From: Pilaira anomala
Lineage: Eukaryota; Mucoromycota; Mucoromycetes; Mucorales; Mucoraceae
DNA length: 64,000 bases
NCBI GenBank assembly: GCA_025716855.1
Contig: JAIXMQ010000006.1
Coordinates: forward strand, 171,001-235,000
Reading direction: 5' to 3'
Made by a program: the position numbers and the translations under genes. The notes under the pieces were generated by a model. That model had not been told where the DNA came from, ran no database searches, and was given only the letters and a program-made list of their open reading frames with translations. Shown piece by piece: positions 45,332 through 59,580 of this stretch (its first letter is position 1; each line of letters begins with the position of its first letter).

Positions 45332-48300
45332 TTTTACACAGTCAATTGAGTCCTCAAAATATGGAACGACTAAACGAAGTACAAAATCAATGTCTTCAAA
45401 CATATCCTAAACTTATGAACGTGCGAACTCAAGCAGCACCTGGATCTACAGGATCCGAGGTATCATTTAAACCCGACGTTGAAGAAGAAGCCAATCTGTA
45501 CTACGAGCGTATCTATAATGGAGAGTTATCGTTAGATGGTATGATTGATCTATTAAAACGTCTGAGTGTATCCAAGGACGCCCGCGAACAAGACGTATTT
45601 GCCTGCATGATCCACAACCTATTTGACGAATACTTGTTCTTTCCCAAATACCCTGAAAAGGAATTACAAATGACGAGTATCTTATTTGGATCATTAATTC
45701 AGCATCGGTTAGTGACAAATATGCCTTTGGGTATTGCATTACGTTATGTTTTGGACGCTTTACGTAACCATCCGATGAAGAGTAAAATGTTTAATTTTGG
45801 ATTACAGGCTTTGAATCAGTTTAAATCTAGATTGAAGGAATGGCCACAATACTGTGTTCATTTATTGGAGATTCCAGATTTAGCTAAAGCGCAGCCTGAT
45901 TTGATTCATTGGATTCAGATTGAATTGCAAGTACAACATCCGTTTAATTCAGTTCATGTACCAGCTGTTCCAAACGATACAACTTATTGTGATCCAACTG
46001 AAACGATCCAAGACAAGATTTTGTTTATCCTGAATAATGTAGCACAAAATAACATTGAAACTAAAATGACTGAATTGAAAGAATTGTTACAACCTTCTAG
46101 TTTTAAATGGTTTAGTCATTATCTGGTCGTGACACGGGTTTCTTCTGAACCGAATTATCATGATTTGTATGTGTCTGTATTGGATCATCTGAATTCAAAG
46201 TTGTTGGATCAACATATCTTGGCAGAGACATATGAAAACATTCGTATCCTATTGAATTCAGATCAAACGGTTTCAAATTCATCTGAACGTACCCTGTTAA
46301 AGAACTTGGGTGGTTGGTTGGGCAAATTGACGTTAGCAAAGAACAAGCCTATTTTACATAAATGTATTGCGTTTAAGGATCTCTTGTTGGAAGGGTATGA
46401 TACGCAAAGGTTGATTGTGGCGATTCCGTTTGCTTGTAAAGTATTAGAACAATGTGCACAAAGTAAAGTGTTTCGACCTCCTAATCCTTGGTTACTGGGT
46501 ATTCTTAAATTAATGGTCGAGTTGTACGAATTTGCAAATCTTAAACTTAATCTGAAATTTGAAATTGAAGTATTATGCAAGTGTTTATCCATTGAACTTA
46601 AAGGTAAAAAAAAAAAAAAAAAAAAAAAAAATAGCAAAACTGTTTTTATAAATGATTTAACAAATATATAATAGATATTGAACCAACATCCGTCTTAAAA
46701 AATAGACAACAACCACAGCCAAAGACACCTCAAACTACATTTAATGCAATTGCCAGTAATACAAGTGGTGGTGGATACCCAGTCGGCCGTCCAGCACCGC
46801 CGCCGGGCTCCTTTGGTGGAAACGCATTAGTTCCAAACGCACCCGATCTTCATTTGAACGATACAGTTATACCTAACCTTGCACCACATATTGCATTTAA
46901 CCCACAAATTGCTTTATATAGCACACAACCAGCTGCGAAACGATTGGTATTACAAGCTTTTACAGAATCGATTCGAGAAATCATTGGACCTGTAGTTGAA
47001 CGTGCTGTGGCGATTGCAATTGTGTCTACGCGAGATTTAGTGTCCAAGGATTTTGTGATGGAAATGGATGAGAATAAGATGAGAAAGGCGGCACATATGA
47101 TGGCACAGAATTTGGCAGCAAGTCTTGCTATGGTGACTAGTAAAGAACCTTTAAGGCTTAGTATTGTTGCTAATTTAAGGACTATCTTTTTATCTCATGG
47201 ATTGAACGATGTAAGTAAAAGAAAGAAAGAAAAAGATATATTTATTTTATTTATTAATTCTTTTTTTCTTTTCTTTTTTTTTTTTTGTTAGAGTTTAGCG
47301 GAACAAGCAATTATTTTAACAGTGGCAGATAACTTGGATTTATTGTGTGCAGTGATTGAAAAGGCAGCAATTGATAAAGTAACAATTGAAATAGATCAAG
47401 TACTTTCATCTGCGTTTGCTAAACGAAAGAAGCATCGTGAACAAAGACCTAACCAACCGTATGTTGATATGGAGACGTATCAAATGTCAGGATTTCAAAA
47501 CACCTTGCCGCAAAGGTTACGACCTAAGCCAAATGGTTTACAACCGAATCAATTAAGTGTGTATGAAGATTTCACACGCATTCCAAGAGCAGCACCCAGT
47601 ACACCATCTACAGCGACTGTGTCACCTGCAGAATCTCGATCTAGTTTTGGATACATGTCTTCACCTTCTGGATTCGATAACAAGATACCACCAGCACCAC
47701 CTGTAGTGAATAATGCACAATTCATTCTTGAACGATTTGCAAGCTGTATTTCTGAACTTGAGAAATTAGGTAGCTCACAAACGAATGTAGTGAGCTTTCA
47801 TGCATTACCTCAACATAGTGATATCCGTACACTGGTTCGACAGATCCCGATGCTTGCGTTAAATAGTTTCGATAAATCAGAAGCAGCACGTACGTTTGCA
47901 CAAAAGGTAGTTCAGTTATTATACAAGAGTGAGCGACAGCTAATGATTGAAACCTATGTGGTCTTATTGGAACGATTATGTGAAGTGTCACCTACGGTTG
48001 GATCACTTGTGACTTCATGGCTTACGCATGCAGATGATGAACGTAAATACAATGTACCTGTGACAGTGGCTTTAATCAAGGCGGGATTGATTGATTTACC
48101 AGAACAAGATCAAGAGCTCTCAATCTTGATTGAAAGTAAAAGAACAAGCGCGATTGAGTTCACGACAAGGTTGATACGTGCTTGTCTGTTGAGTGAACCA
48201 GCTTTAGCAAGCCGAAGAGAGTTTATGGCGTCTTTGGAATCTTTACATAAATTGAGACCGATGCCTGATTCTGTTCTTGCTTTATTGGAGGAGTTGAGGA

Positions 48301-48969
48301 AAAGACAGCCTGAGCCACAACAGGAGGCAATTCGAGATCAGTTTCAGTTCTTCTTTGGTGAATGGGTACGACTTTGTCAACATCCTGCTACGACGGAAAA
48401 GACGATGCTTGCGTTTGCTACTCAGTTGATGCAACAGAGTACGTTCAAGAATGATAGTTTGTTCTTTTATCGTGTGTGTATTGAAGTCTCTGTGGATCAT
48501 GCTATGAAGTTCAAGTTGGTGCCTTCAGCAGCAGGACAAAGTGCGGCTGGTATTGCCTATCAACCTTTGGATGCGTTTACTAAATTGGTAGTGAGTTTGT
48601 TACAGGTGGTGTCTACTGATGAGGACAATAATAATGATCAGGTTGGGTTATTGAATAAGGTGTTATCGGTGATTGTACTTGTGATGTCTCATCATCATGA
48701 ATTAGGTGGACCTCGGTTCGATCAACGTCCCTTTTTGAGATTGTTTTCTAGTCTTTTGGCAGATCTTCATATGGCGGAACGCAATGTTCGGTATATGGAA
48801 TTATTAATCGCGGTGGGAAATACTTTTTATACTTTACAACCTATGCAGTTTGCAGGTTTTGCGTTTGCTTGGTTACAATTGATTTCGCATCGACTCTTTA
48901 TGCCACAACTATTATTACCTGAAGATGAAGAGGTAAGAAATATACATATATAGATATAGATATAGATAT

Positions 48970-49005
<36 letters not shown>

Positions 49006-50043
49006 GAATGATTTATTAATGAATAATATATATATATATATATAGGGATGGCCAGTATTTCACAGACTTTTGATCTGTTACTTCCAATTCTTATCGCCCT
49101 ACTTGAGCCAACAAGAACTAAATGATACAACGCGATTATTATATCGAGGTACATTACGTGTGTTATTGATCTTACTTCATGATTTCCCAGAATTTGTAAG
49201 CGACTACCACAACGATTTATGTGATGTGATACCAATGAGCTGTATCCAATTACGCAATTTGGTCTTGAGTGCTTTCCCACGTAGTTTACGATTACCGGAT
49301 CCGTTCACGCCCAACTTAAAGATTGATTTGTTACCTGAAATTCATTTCTCGCCTCGTGTGTTGTCTGACAGCGGTTTGGTTTTGAAAGATGTGAAGAGGG
49401 ATTTAGATTTGTATTTACAGGATCGTAAGACGAATGTGTTCTTGAAGGAACTTTTGAAGAAGATTAAAAATGGTGGCGATTATAATGTGCCGTTGTTGAA
49501 TGCGGTTGTGTTTTATGTGGGTGTGGATACGATCGTGAAAGGAACTACGTTATATCAAGGACCTTCTATGGAAATATACCAATTTTTATTAACCGAGCTA
49601 GATTCCAAGGGTAATGATGAAATAATAAGAGAAAAGATAATGTGGACTAATATTTTATCTTAGGTCGATATTTGTTCTTTAATGCGATTGCAAATCAATT
49701 ACGATTTCCTAATAGTCATACACATTATTTCAGTTGTGTATTGCTTTATTTATTTATTGAAAGCGATGGGGAAGTTTATAAGGAACAGATCACACGGGTA
49801 TTATTAGAAAGGTTAATTGTGAATAGACCTCATCCTTGGGGACTCTTGATCACGTTTATTGAGTTGGTCAAGAATCCTCGATATAGTTTTTGGAGCCATT
49901 CATTTACTCGCTGTGCGGCAGATATTGAAAGATTATTTGAAAGTGTATCCAGGTAAAAAAATCAATTAAATTTTTTTCTTATTTGTATATACTAAATACT
50001 CTTTTTCTTTATATATATATATAGATCCATTGACCAAATATAA
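44026..50043 (+). CDS. NOT1: Not1/CNOT1, scaffold of the CCR4-NOT deadenylase
   Basis: Ten exons (44026-44178, 44250-44505, 44597-44925, 44990-45240, 45342-46603, 46675-47210, 47292-48932, 49046-49610, 49664-49952, 50025-50043) give 1766 residues. Visible parts are an N-terminal HEAT region, a MIF4G-type central domain ([39 protein letters not shown]), the CAF40-binding block ([36 protein letters not shown]) and the C-terminal Not1 superfamily domain ([39 protein letters not shown]). The complex shortens mRNA poly(A) tails and represses translation. The last exon encodes only six residues. It is somewhat shorter than yeast NOT1 (2108). Confidence 0.94.
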
Positions 50044-50603
50044 TATCACTTTTTTATACATATTTGCACATAATATAACACATGTACATTCTATAACTTG
50101 TAAATACAAAATCGTTAAACGTCCCATAATTTTTGGCTGCCACACCAGTCTTGTTTAAAAAAGTGAATAGTTTTGGCTGTTTATGTAGAGCATGTGTGTA
50201 TGAACATACAGCCGCTAGTGTAAAAGTAGCAAAATGTAATTTGTTAATAAGCTCCGGACAATCTATGAATCGTATACTGCGTGATTTACTTTTAAAGACA
50301 TACTATCTTAAAATATAATACCATCTGGTTATATGCCAATGTTAAGTAAAAGAAAACTCTTCTTTTGAATTTTTCATGGGAAGTATCGATATTTATTATA
50401 TGAACACGTCAGTGGTAAAATCTTTTCAAGATCAAGACTTCATACTAACCAGTTAAATATTTTATGTCTAACAAGGTACACAATTATATATAATATAAAT
50501 GATATATTCTATTTATTTTTTAAAAAAATACAAATGAATGTTGAAAGTAACATGATATAAAATGATAGAAATGAGCAAATGATATATACTTTTACATATA
50601 TTT
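50044..50603. other. convergent intergenic region, NOT1 / old yellow enzyme
   Basis: About 560 bp where two 3' ends meet. It is AT-rich with no supported gene; a 61-codon frame at 50133-50318 has no recognisable features. Confidence 0.6.
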
Positions 50604-51752
50604 TTAAATTTTTTCTGCAACATAAAATGGATAATCCGTATAACCAACTGCACCAGGACTATAGAAAGTAGCTCTGTTATACTTGTTGACACCATATTCA
50701 TTACGAAGACGTTCAGGAAGATCAGGATTAGCCAAAAAGGCACGTCCAAACGCAATTAAATTGCCTGTCTTTTCAGCCAATTCAATTGCACTTTCAGTCG
50801 CATTAGAGAACCCACTTGCTGTAATAAAGGGACCCTTCCAAATATTACGAAAAGGTTGAAGTGTATCAGGAGGTGTCATGGGTTCACCAGCTACTCTTTC
50901 GGCATGAACATTAGCACGAGCTTGAATGAAATGGAGATAAGATAAAGTTGGATGTTTCTTTTGAATTTCGGTAGTCAAATAAGACCAGGTAGCCACTGGG
51001 TCTTCATCAAACATGTCTTGAAAGTTTTCACCAGGGGAGAAACGAATAGCAGCACGTTCAGGCCCTACAGCATCTACTACTGTATCCAATACCTCTCTTG
51101 TGAATCGAGTTCGGTTCTCTACCGAACCACCATAGATGTCTGTACGCTGATTACTGTTACTGTTCAAGAATTGATCCAACAAGTAGCCGTTAGCAGAATG
51201 AATTTCGACACCATCAAATCCAGCTTCCATGGCGTTCAAGGCAGCACGATGGTATTGTTGAATGATTGTCTTGATTTCATCAATTTCAAGTGGACGAGGA
51301 ACTTCGTAGTCTGGTCCATTCTCGTTCTTTCCGGAGATAGGAATATTGCTTGCAGATACAATTTGTTCTCCATTGGGATTATAAGTTTTGGATCCAGCTC
51401 GACCGATATGCCAAAGTTGTAAGTAAATCAAGCCCTTTTTTTCATGTACGGCAGAAGTTACTTTTTTCCAACCATCGATTTGTTCTTGTGTGTAAATACC
51501 AGGTGCGTTAGGGTAAGAGCCAGCAAGACGATCAATAAATGTTGCTTCCGTAATCAAAAGTCCTCCTTCACTTGCACGTTGCTTGTAATATTCTACTTGA
51601 AGGTCAGTAGGTACAGCTTCAGAAGTAGCACGGAATCGAGTTAAAGGAGCAAGAACAACACGATGTTTAAGTGTCTTGTTACCAATTTTAATTGGTGTAA
51701 AAATAGCTTTAGTAGTAGTAGTAGTAGGTGTTGTGGTAGTGGTAGTAGTCAT
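50604..51752 (-). CDS. OYE: old yellow enzyme-type NAD(P)H flavin oxidoreductase
   Basis: This intron-free frame gives 382 residues from the ATG at 51752. After a poly-Thr N-terminus the FMN TIM barrel is complete: FTPIKIGNKTLKHRVVLAPL, YYKQRASEGGLLITEAT, LWHIGRAGS, the substrate-binding H-x-x-N in VEIHSANGYLLDQFLN, YGGSVENRTRF and IAFGRAFLANPDLPERL. It should reduce activated alkenes using NAD(P)H and FMN; the physiological substrate is unknown. The absence of introns contrasts with most neighbours. It is divergent from the GH125 gene across 1.3 kb. Confidence 0.93.
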   Translation of the reverse strand: MTTTTTTTPTTTTTKAIFTPIKIGNKTLKHRVVLAPLTRFRATSEAVPTDLQVEYYKQRASEGGLLITEATFIDRLAGSYPNAPGIYTQEQIDGWKKVTSAVHEKKGLIYLQLWHIGRAGSKTYNPNGEQIVSASNIPISGKNENGPDYEVPRPLEIDEIKTIIQQYHRAALNAMEAGFDGVEIHSANGYLLDQFLNSNSNQRTDIYGGSVENRTRFTREVLDTVVDAVGPERAAIRFSPGENFQDMFDEDPVATWSYLTTEIQKKHPTLSYLHFIQARANVHAERVAGEPMTPPDTLQPFRNIWKGPFITASGFSNATESAIELAEKTGNLIAFGRAFLANPDLPERLRNEYGVNKYNRATFYSPGAVGYTDYPFYVAEKI

Positions 51753-53052
51753 GATAAATATGAATTGAAAAGATAGAGAATACAAAAAAAAAAAAAAAGT
51801 TGTCCAGATTTGATCTGTTCCTTTTATACAAAAAATGGATTACAAATCCAGTAAAATTGTTGATTTTTAATCAAATCCTCCTATTGCATAAAACAATGAC
51901 CGGATTCTTCCTTAAAAAGATCATTTTTTCTTTATTTGTGTCTTTACACAAATAAACGCATCATAGTTTAGCAAGATTAGCCAAGTACTGGGTACTCGGA
52001 ATATCTGTTTGATTTTCCAAAAATAGTTAAAATAAACCCTTTCTTTAATGTTTGTTAGTTACTTGAATGTAAATATCGCCCTTTTTCTATCAAGATAATA
52101 CACGAACTTATTAATAATTGCCTTTTGTGTTATAAATCGGGGTTTTTCAGAGAGTAAAAAGCTTAAATTTATAAATCATGCATGATTTTTTATATTGTTA
52201 GTAATATTTGACTGTATGCTGAATAAGACAACTTATTCCGATAACGGTTAAAATTGTTACCGAACGTGAATTGGCAAATTTCAATAATAACCAACGTTCT
52301 AGTAAATGATGTACTTTTATTTATAAATACAAGATATCTTATCTTTGATTTATACATATATAAAAAAAAAAATAAAAAAATGGCTTAAATATATTACCGT
52401 ACACCCAAAGAAAAGAGAGGCTTTTATAATTTTGATTTGATAAACACTGTTTAAGCCTTTTCCTTCTTACACGATGTGCTTGTTCATAGAAAAAAAAAAT
52501 ATTAATTGGTTTATAGCTATCTAAGATTTTATCTTTACTTCTTTACAAAACAAAAAAAAAAAAAAAAAAAAAAAAACTATTAGTTAAATATACTTCCTAC
52601 TATACTTATTTTCTGAAAGCACGAAGGAACCAAAGTAAACCTTTTATTATCTAAAAGCAGTGATAACAAGTAAATATTAACAGGTCTGCCAAGATTTACT
52701 TTTAAATTATACATTATAATCGTAACTAATTTGTTCTTTGCTATGTAACGGACGAAAGGTGTATTAAAAGATACAGATTTTTAATTGATATCGAATTGAA
52801 AATAACTAGACTATTCACAACGGAGAGATGTTAGTTTAATTTATCAACGATTTGAAGAATACAAGGATAGCACATCGTATTTATTAAGAATTTGCGTCAA
52901 GAAGATACAAAGAAAAACGTAGTATATGCATGACCGTGTGTGCGTAAAGTCAAGAGTGATCACGAACAAAAATAAAATAGTATTTGTTTTTATTATTTTT
53001 ATTTTTATTTTTCTCTCTCTCTCACTCACTTTCTTTCATCAGACATAAACAA
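51753..53052. other. 1.3-kb divergent intergenic region (OYE / GH125)
   Basis: The region contains the OYE promoter near 51753-51900 and the GH125 promoter near its right end. A-runs occur at 51783-51798 and 52552-52576. I see no supported gene or repeat. Confidence 0.6.
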
Positions 53053-54337
53053 ATGTTTAAAAAGTCGTTGCCTACATTTATCTTGCTATTTTTCATCATC
53101 TTGGTGAATTTAGTTATTCTTCATCGTTATGTGGTGGGACCTGACTTTGTGCCACCAAACGACCAAAACCCTAAATTGCCGCCATATCATGCACCTTACT
53201 ATGGTCTATCTCTTGTTCGACCTAAAGAAAAGAAATTTACAAGTCATGTATTAGAAGATTATTTAAGCTCATTAAAGTCCAAGATGAAAGATAAAGATTT
53301 ATATGTGTTACTACAGAATTGTTTACCGAATACATTGGATACAACGGTAGAGTGGTTTAATGAAAATGAAAATGATCCACGTACTTTCTTAATCACTGGT
53401 GATAGTAACGTATCAGTAATAATAATAGTGTTTAATATTTTCCCAACAATTTTTTTTTTTTTTTTTTTGTTATAGTTCCTGCCATGTGGATTCGGGATTC
53501 TTCAAATCAAATTGCACCTTATATGCGATTCATAAACGAGGATAAAAGGTTACGAGACTTGGTGTTTGGGGTTATTCAGGTACAAGCAAGTTATTTAAAT
53601 TACGATCCTTACGCAAACGCATTTTTAAGACCTTGGTATGCACCAAAGAAAGAAGGGGAGAAAAGAGGTTCTACAACAGATCATGTTGTACCAGCTTATA
53701 ATCCAGATATCGTGTGGGAATCCAAGGTAAACAATAAAATTCATGATACTACGTACTATTTCTTAGAATTAACACATGTAAAAAAAAAAAAAAAAAAAAA
53801 AGTACGAGTTGGATTCAATAGGACATTTCTTTCAATTAAGTAATGATTATATGGAAGCAACGGGAGATATTAAACGAGTGGTTACATCCAAAGATTGGTT
53901 AGAGGCTATACCACGTATATTTCAAGTGCTTGAAAATCAAATGCAAAACACTTGGGGTTCAACGGCTACTTCTTTTCCCTTTCAAACATCAAGTCAACGT
54001 CATGATCCTGAGCCTGTACGACTAGATCAAGGTTACAGGTTCCAAAGATGGACAGATCGACCTACAGAAACACTTGGTGAGTATGGAATTGGAGGGATTA
54101 CAAAATCTTGCGGACTTGTTCGAAGTGCTTTCAGACCTAGCGATGATGCCACTACTTTTCCATATTTAGTAAGCTCTTTTTATATATATATATTAATAAG
54201 TAGGGTATGAGTCAACACAAATAATAATAATGATTTTATTTTAGATACCTTCAAATGCTCAGTTATCAGTTCAGTTAATAAGATTAAGTGAATTTATTGA
54301 AACATTTTTAAAAGAAATAGAAATAGAGTTTCATGCT

Positions 54338-54373
<36 letters not shown>

Positions 54374-54910
54374 TTTATTTTAAAAAATGCAAAAGAGTTG
54401 GGAAATAAGATCAGCAAAGCAATTTATGAACATGGGATAGTGGAACATGCAGTATTTGGAAAAGTGTTTGCATTTGAAGTAGACTGTTATGGATCACAAT
54501 TGATGATGGATGATGCGAATATTCCTTCATTATTAAGTTTACCTGTGATAGGATTTATTTCAAAAAATGATTCAATTTATCGTAACACAAGAGAAATGAT
54601 TTTATCAGAATGGAATCCATGGTATTTTCAAGGTACATTCGGAAAAGGAATTGGTGGACCTCATACGGGGCAAGAGATGGTTTGGCCCATGAGTTTATTA
54701 ATACAAATACAAACTTCCATGGATGAATTTGAGATTAGAGAATTAATTGATTTATTAAAACGAATGGCTAAAAAGACTGGAAACTTGATGTGTGAATCAT
54801 TTCATGTAAATCAACCTGAAAAATATACAAGATCTTGGTTTAGTTGGGCCAATGGATTAGCTGGCACAACCATACTACAAATAATACAAGATTACCCACA
54901 TTTAGCCTAA
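53053..54910 (+). CDS. GH125 exo-alpha-1,6-mannosidase (type II membrane protein)
   Basis: Four exons (53053-53404, 53476-53726, 53803-54168, 54245-54910) give 544 residues. A short cytosolic tail and one signal-anchor helix (about 5-27, [18 protein letters not shown]) place it in the Golgi lumen. GH125 landmarks are PAMWIRDSSNQIAPY, YELDSIGHFFQLSNDY, CYGSQLMMDDANIPSLL and GTFGKGIGGPHTGQEMVWPM. The family removes non-reducing alpha-1,6-linked mannose. A CAG repeat encodes polyglutamine at about 365. The intron 2 acceptor follows more than 20 adenines instead of pyrimidines. It is head-to-tail with the GT32 gene 108 bp downstream. Confidence 0.9.
54339..54371 (+). repeat. coding (CAG)n repeat in GH125
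   Basis: Eight or more CAG codons and several CAA codons encode a glutamine run within exon 4, a likely length-variable site. Confidence 0.85.
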
Positions 54911-55018
54911 TTCCGTCACACGCTGTCCTCCAAAAAAAAAAAAAAAAAAAAAAAATAATAATAATAAACCTTTTTTTTTTTTTTTTTTTTCGTTCTATTT
55001 TCTTCTTCTTTTATCATT

Positions 55019-57106
55019 ATGTTTAGTTCTCGAAACAGTAATAGTAAACTACCCTTTTTTAAAGGCTATAGCACAAAAAAGTCAAGTAAACAAAAACAAA
55101 AATGGTTTACTAGACTTATTCTGCTATTCATCATTCTATTTTTTTTACTTTGGTCAACGCATAAATTCCCCTTTTCATCTTCAAAAGCATCACCACCTAC
55201 TTCCAGTACCGAACTTCATTATAATGAAACACTCGAATTCTTCAACAAAAACCAAGCTTTAGAAGTGAAGCTACCTAAACCAGATAATTCAGTCAACTTT
55301 AAAGAACTCACTATTGCTCGTGAAACCAAACTTGAATCGGTGGGTGATCGGATTCCAAAGATTGTTCATTTCGTTTATGGTCTAAGAGATCCCGAACCTA
55401 CTTTGGATTTAATTCATTATATTGCTATTAAAGCAGCTCATGATGTTTTAAAGCCTGAAAAAATTATGTTTCATTATCATCATATACCTGTAGGTGAAAA
55501 TTTTGAAAGGGCAAGGCCAATGCTTACTTTACGTCAGGTGCCTATGGTTACTACTGTATTTGACAGGCCAGTCACTCATTACGCTCATCGTGCGGATGTG
55601 GTTCGCTTACAAGTATTAGAAGAATTTGGTGGTATCTATCTTGATCTGGATTTGATCCCCTTGAAGTCTGTAGATCATTTACTTGATCGTGAATTTGTTA
55701 TGGCGCAAGAAGGACCTTGTAAGTAAATATATATATATATATATATTGATTCTTTTTCTTTTTTTTTTTTAACTCACCCTTTCTATCTAGTTGGTTCAGT
55801 TGGATTATGTAATGCAATGATTATGGCAAGACCTCGCTCTCGATTTATTCAAAGATGGTACAACACTTATAGTTCATTCCAAAACTCAGATTGGAATTTC
55901 CATTCAGTGATTCTACCCGGAAAACTTGCACCTTATTTCCCTAAAGAGATCACGGTATTAAATCACACTGCGTTCTTTTGGCCATTATGGGATAGTAAAG
56001 GATTACGTACTTTATATCTCGAAAAGAGTTATGATTTCTCTGCCAATTTAGGTACGCATATTTGGGAATCAGCCGCCAACAAGAATTTGATGAAGGATGT
56101 AGATGAAAGAGTGATTATGGAGATTGATAATAGTCTTTATTGTCAGTTGAGACCATTTCTTTTAGATGGTAGTTTGGATCCTAGACCAAATGCCTGTCGT
56201 ATCTTGGATCATACGGAGAAATCCGATGGATTAGTTGGACATTGGCCTTTAAAGGAACCCGTAGATATCAAGAGAAAGGAAACAAATCCTTTACCTGCAA
56301 TTGATGAATCAGGTAATGATTTAGCAGGTTTGATTCGAAATGGTCAATACAATGAAGAAGGTATTTATTTATCTGGAGAGACAAGTTATATCTATTTGAA
56401 TTTACCCATCAAGACATCTGCTAAATCACTTACTGTCAGTTGGTGGATGAAAACACCTCGTCAAGCGAGTGGTAAGATGGCGATGGTAGTTCAAACAGAT
56501 CATGGTAGATTATGTGTTAAGACGGCCGAAACCGAAAACGGTGGACTCTCTTTCAATTTGGAAACAATCAAGAGAAATAGTGAATGGGCTTGGGAACAAT
56601 TAGAACATCTTGCGCTTAGACCTTCTCCATATCATATTGATGAAGCGTTTCATCATTATGTTTTCATTGTGAATGAAAATGCAAAGACGACGGAACCACC
56701 TATTGCACTTTATATGGATGGGCATGTTATCACCAGTAGTTCAGATTGGACTTATCCTGATAGTATTGGATCTATTATTCGAGGTATTTGGATGGGATCA
56801 ATTGAACCATTAAATGATCATTATCAAGATCCTTGGGATAATTCAGTTAGTTTGGAAGCACATTATCGTGATATTCGTGTTTGGGAACATGCTTTAAGTT
56901 CTACAGATGTGATTGATTTATATAATTCAAGTAAATCTGTGTTACCAAAAGTAACAAAATCAAAGAAACCACACGTTGCTACTACTATTATTACTACTAC
57001 TGATACTACTACGCAAACATTAGATCAGGAACAAGATCAAACACAAGAAGAAGAAGAAGAGGATCAAGATTTATGGGATGATGATGATGATCAATTAGAA
57101 GATTAA
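55019..57106 (+). CDS. GT32-type glycosyltransferase fused to a LamG-like domain
   Basis: Two exons (55019-55718, 55791-57106) give 671 residues. There is a basic cytosolic tail and a signal-anchor helix (about 31-48). The catalytic domain (about 110-360) has RIPKIVHFVYG, YAHRADVVRLQVLEEFGGIY and the DxD metal site LDLDLIPL, as in OCH1/GT32 sugar transferases. A concanavalin-like jelly-roll domain (about 400-620) follows, with SLTVSWWMKTPRQASGK and IALYMDGHV, then an acidic tail. It should act in the Golgi with a sugar nucleotide donor. Proximity to GH125 suggests a shared role in N-glycan or mannan processing (inference). Confidence 0.87.
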
Positions 57107-57225
57107 ATTGATACTGTTACTTTCTTTTTTTTTTTTTATGTACTTTTTTTTTTTTTTTTTTTTTTTTCCTCTTTTTATTTATTTTTTTTTTATTTTTTCC
57201 ATGTAATAATAAAAGAAGAGAAAAT
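57107..57225. other. convergent 3' region with T-runs (GT32 / RPB4)
   Basis: These 119 bp contain T-runs at 57122-57138 and 57147-57168 and should hold the polyadenylation sites of both genes. Confidence 0.6.
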
Positions 57226-57940
57226 CTAACTTTGAAACTTTTTAATAGTCAACATTTGACTCAACATCTCTTGTAGTTCAGGTACTTCCACCTTATTCTC
57301 CAAACTGAACAAATTTAACCTTTTAATAAACCCCATACTCACAACAAATTCCTTTTTCTTTCTTTATATCTATTTTTACCTGGGAATCAATGCCTTTGCT
57401 TCTTCTGCATCTTCACAACATAAGTTTGCAATTTGAGCTACTTCGAAATTTGCCATATTCTCCTTTAATAATACCCTTTTTTTTTTTTTACATTATACGT
57501 TATTATCCAAATTTTACATTGTTTATTTTAAAGAAGAAACTTACTGTCTGACTTCACGAACAGATTCAATATTACTGAATCGACTAAAGGCGCGTACATA
57601 ATCCAAGGTCTTTGACATGACACTAACATAATAAAAAAAAAAAAATAAGTTTTTTTCTTTTCTCTTCATCTATAACGATCTCTTGCCATTTACTTTGTAC
57701 TTGGTCGATTGATAGTTCCATTCTCTTTAGAATCCTCTTGTGCTTCTAAAATAATACGAACTTCGGAAATGTATAAACATTGTGCGTTTTCGAATTCTAA
57801 TTCAAAATAAGTTTATAAAAAAAGACACTTTGTGGTTTAAATAAATAATTATATATTTATTTACCTGGGCCTAATTTTAAAATGGACGCATCTTCTTGGT
57901 CAGTTCCTCCACGGATCATGTGTCTTTTCTTTGAAGCCAT
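57226..57940 (-). CDS. RPB4: RNA polymerase II subunit Rpb4
   Basis: Five exons (57940-57865, 57796-57694, 57622-57545, 57475-57380, 57304-57226) give 143 residues. The sequence tracks POLR2D: DQEDASILKLGP, EFENAQCLYISEVRIILEA, MSKTLDYVRAFSRFSNIESV, FEVAQIANLCCEDAEEAKAL and LQEMLSQMLTIKKFQS. Rpb4 pairs with Rpb7 in the polymerase stalk and helps couple transcription to mRNA export and decay. No exon is long enough for simple ORF calling. The exon-4 acceptor again follows a run of adenines. Confidence 0.93.
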
Positions 57941-58175
57941 TTTAAAAAATATATATTATAGTATAGTTTTTAAAAGAGAAAGAAAAAAAAAAAAAAAAAA
58001 AACTCATAACCAAAAGTAGCGTTGTGATGTATTCGCGGACTTTTTGTGAGACAAAAAAACAAAAAAAAAAAAAAAAATACGAAAATTTTTCATTTGCAAT
58101 AATAGCTGGCACTAGTAAATTAAAGAAGAAAAACGAAAAGGAAGGAATAATGATCTATAATACATTTATTCTTGT

Positions 58176-59445
<1,270 letters not shown>

Positions 59446-59580
59446 GATTATTTTGCGTGAGAAAATAAAAGAAGAGGAAGAAAAAAAAAAAAAAAAGATA
59501 TAAGAGATTTTTTTTTAACATTATTATCTTTTTTTTTTTAAAGGCGTGAGAAAAACAGCGGGGGTTTTTTTTTTTATTAA

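Noticed and set aside
50133..50318. 61-codon ORF between NOT1 and the old yellow enzyme gene
   Set aside because: Short, no homology pattern, lies where two 3' UTRs meet.
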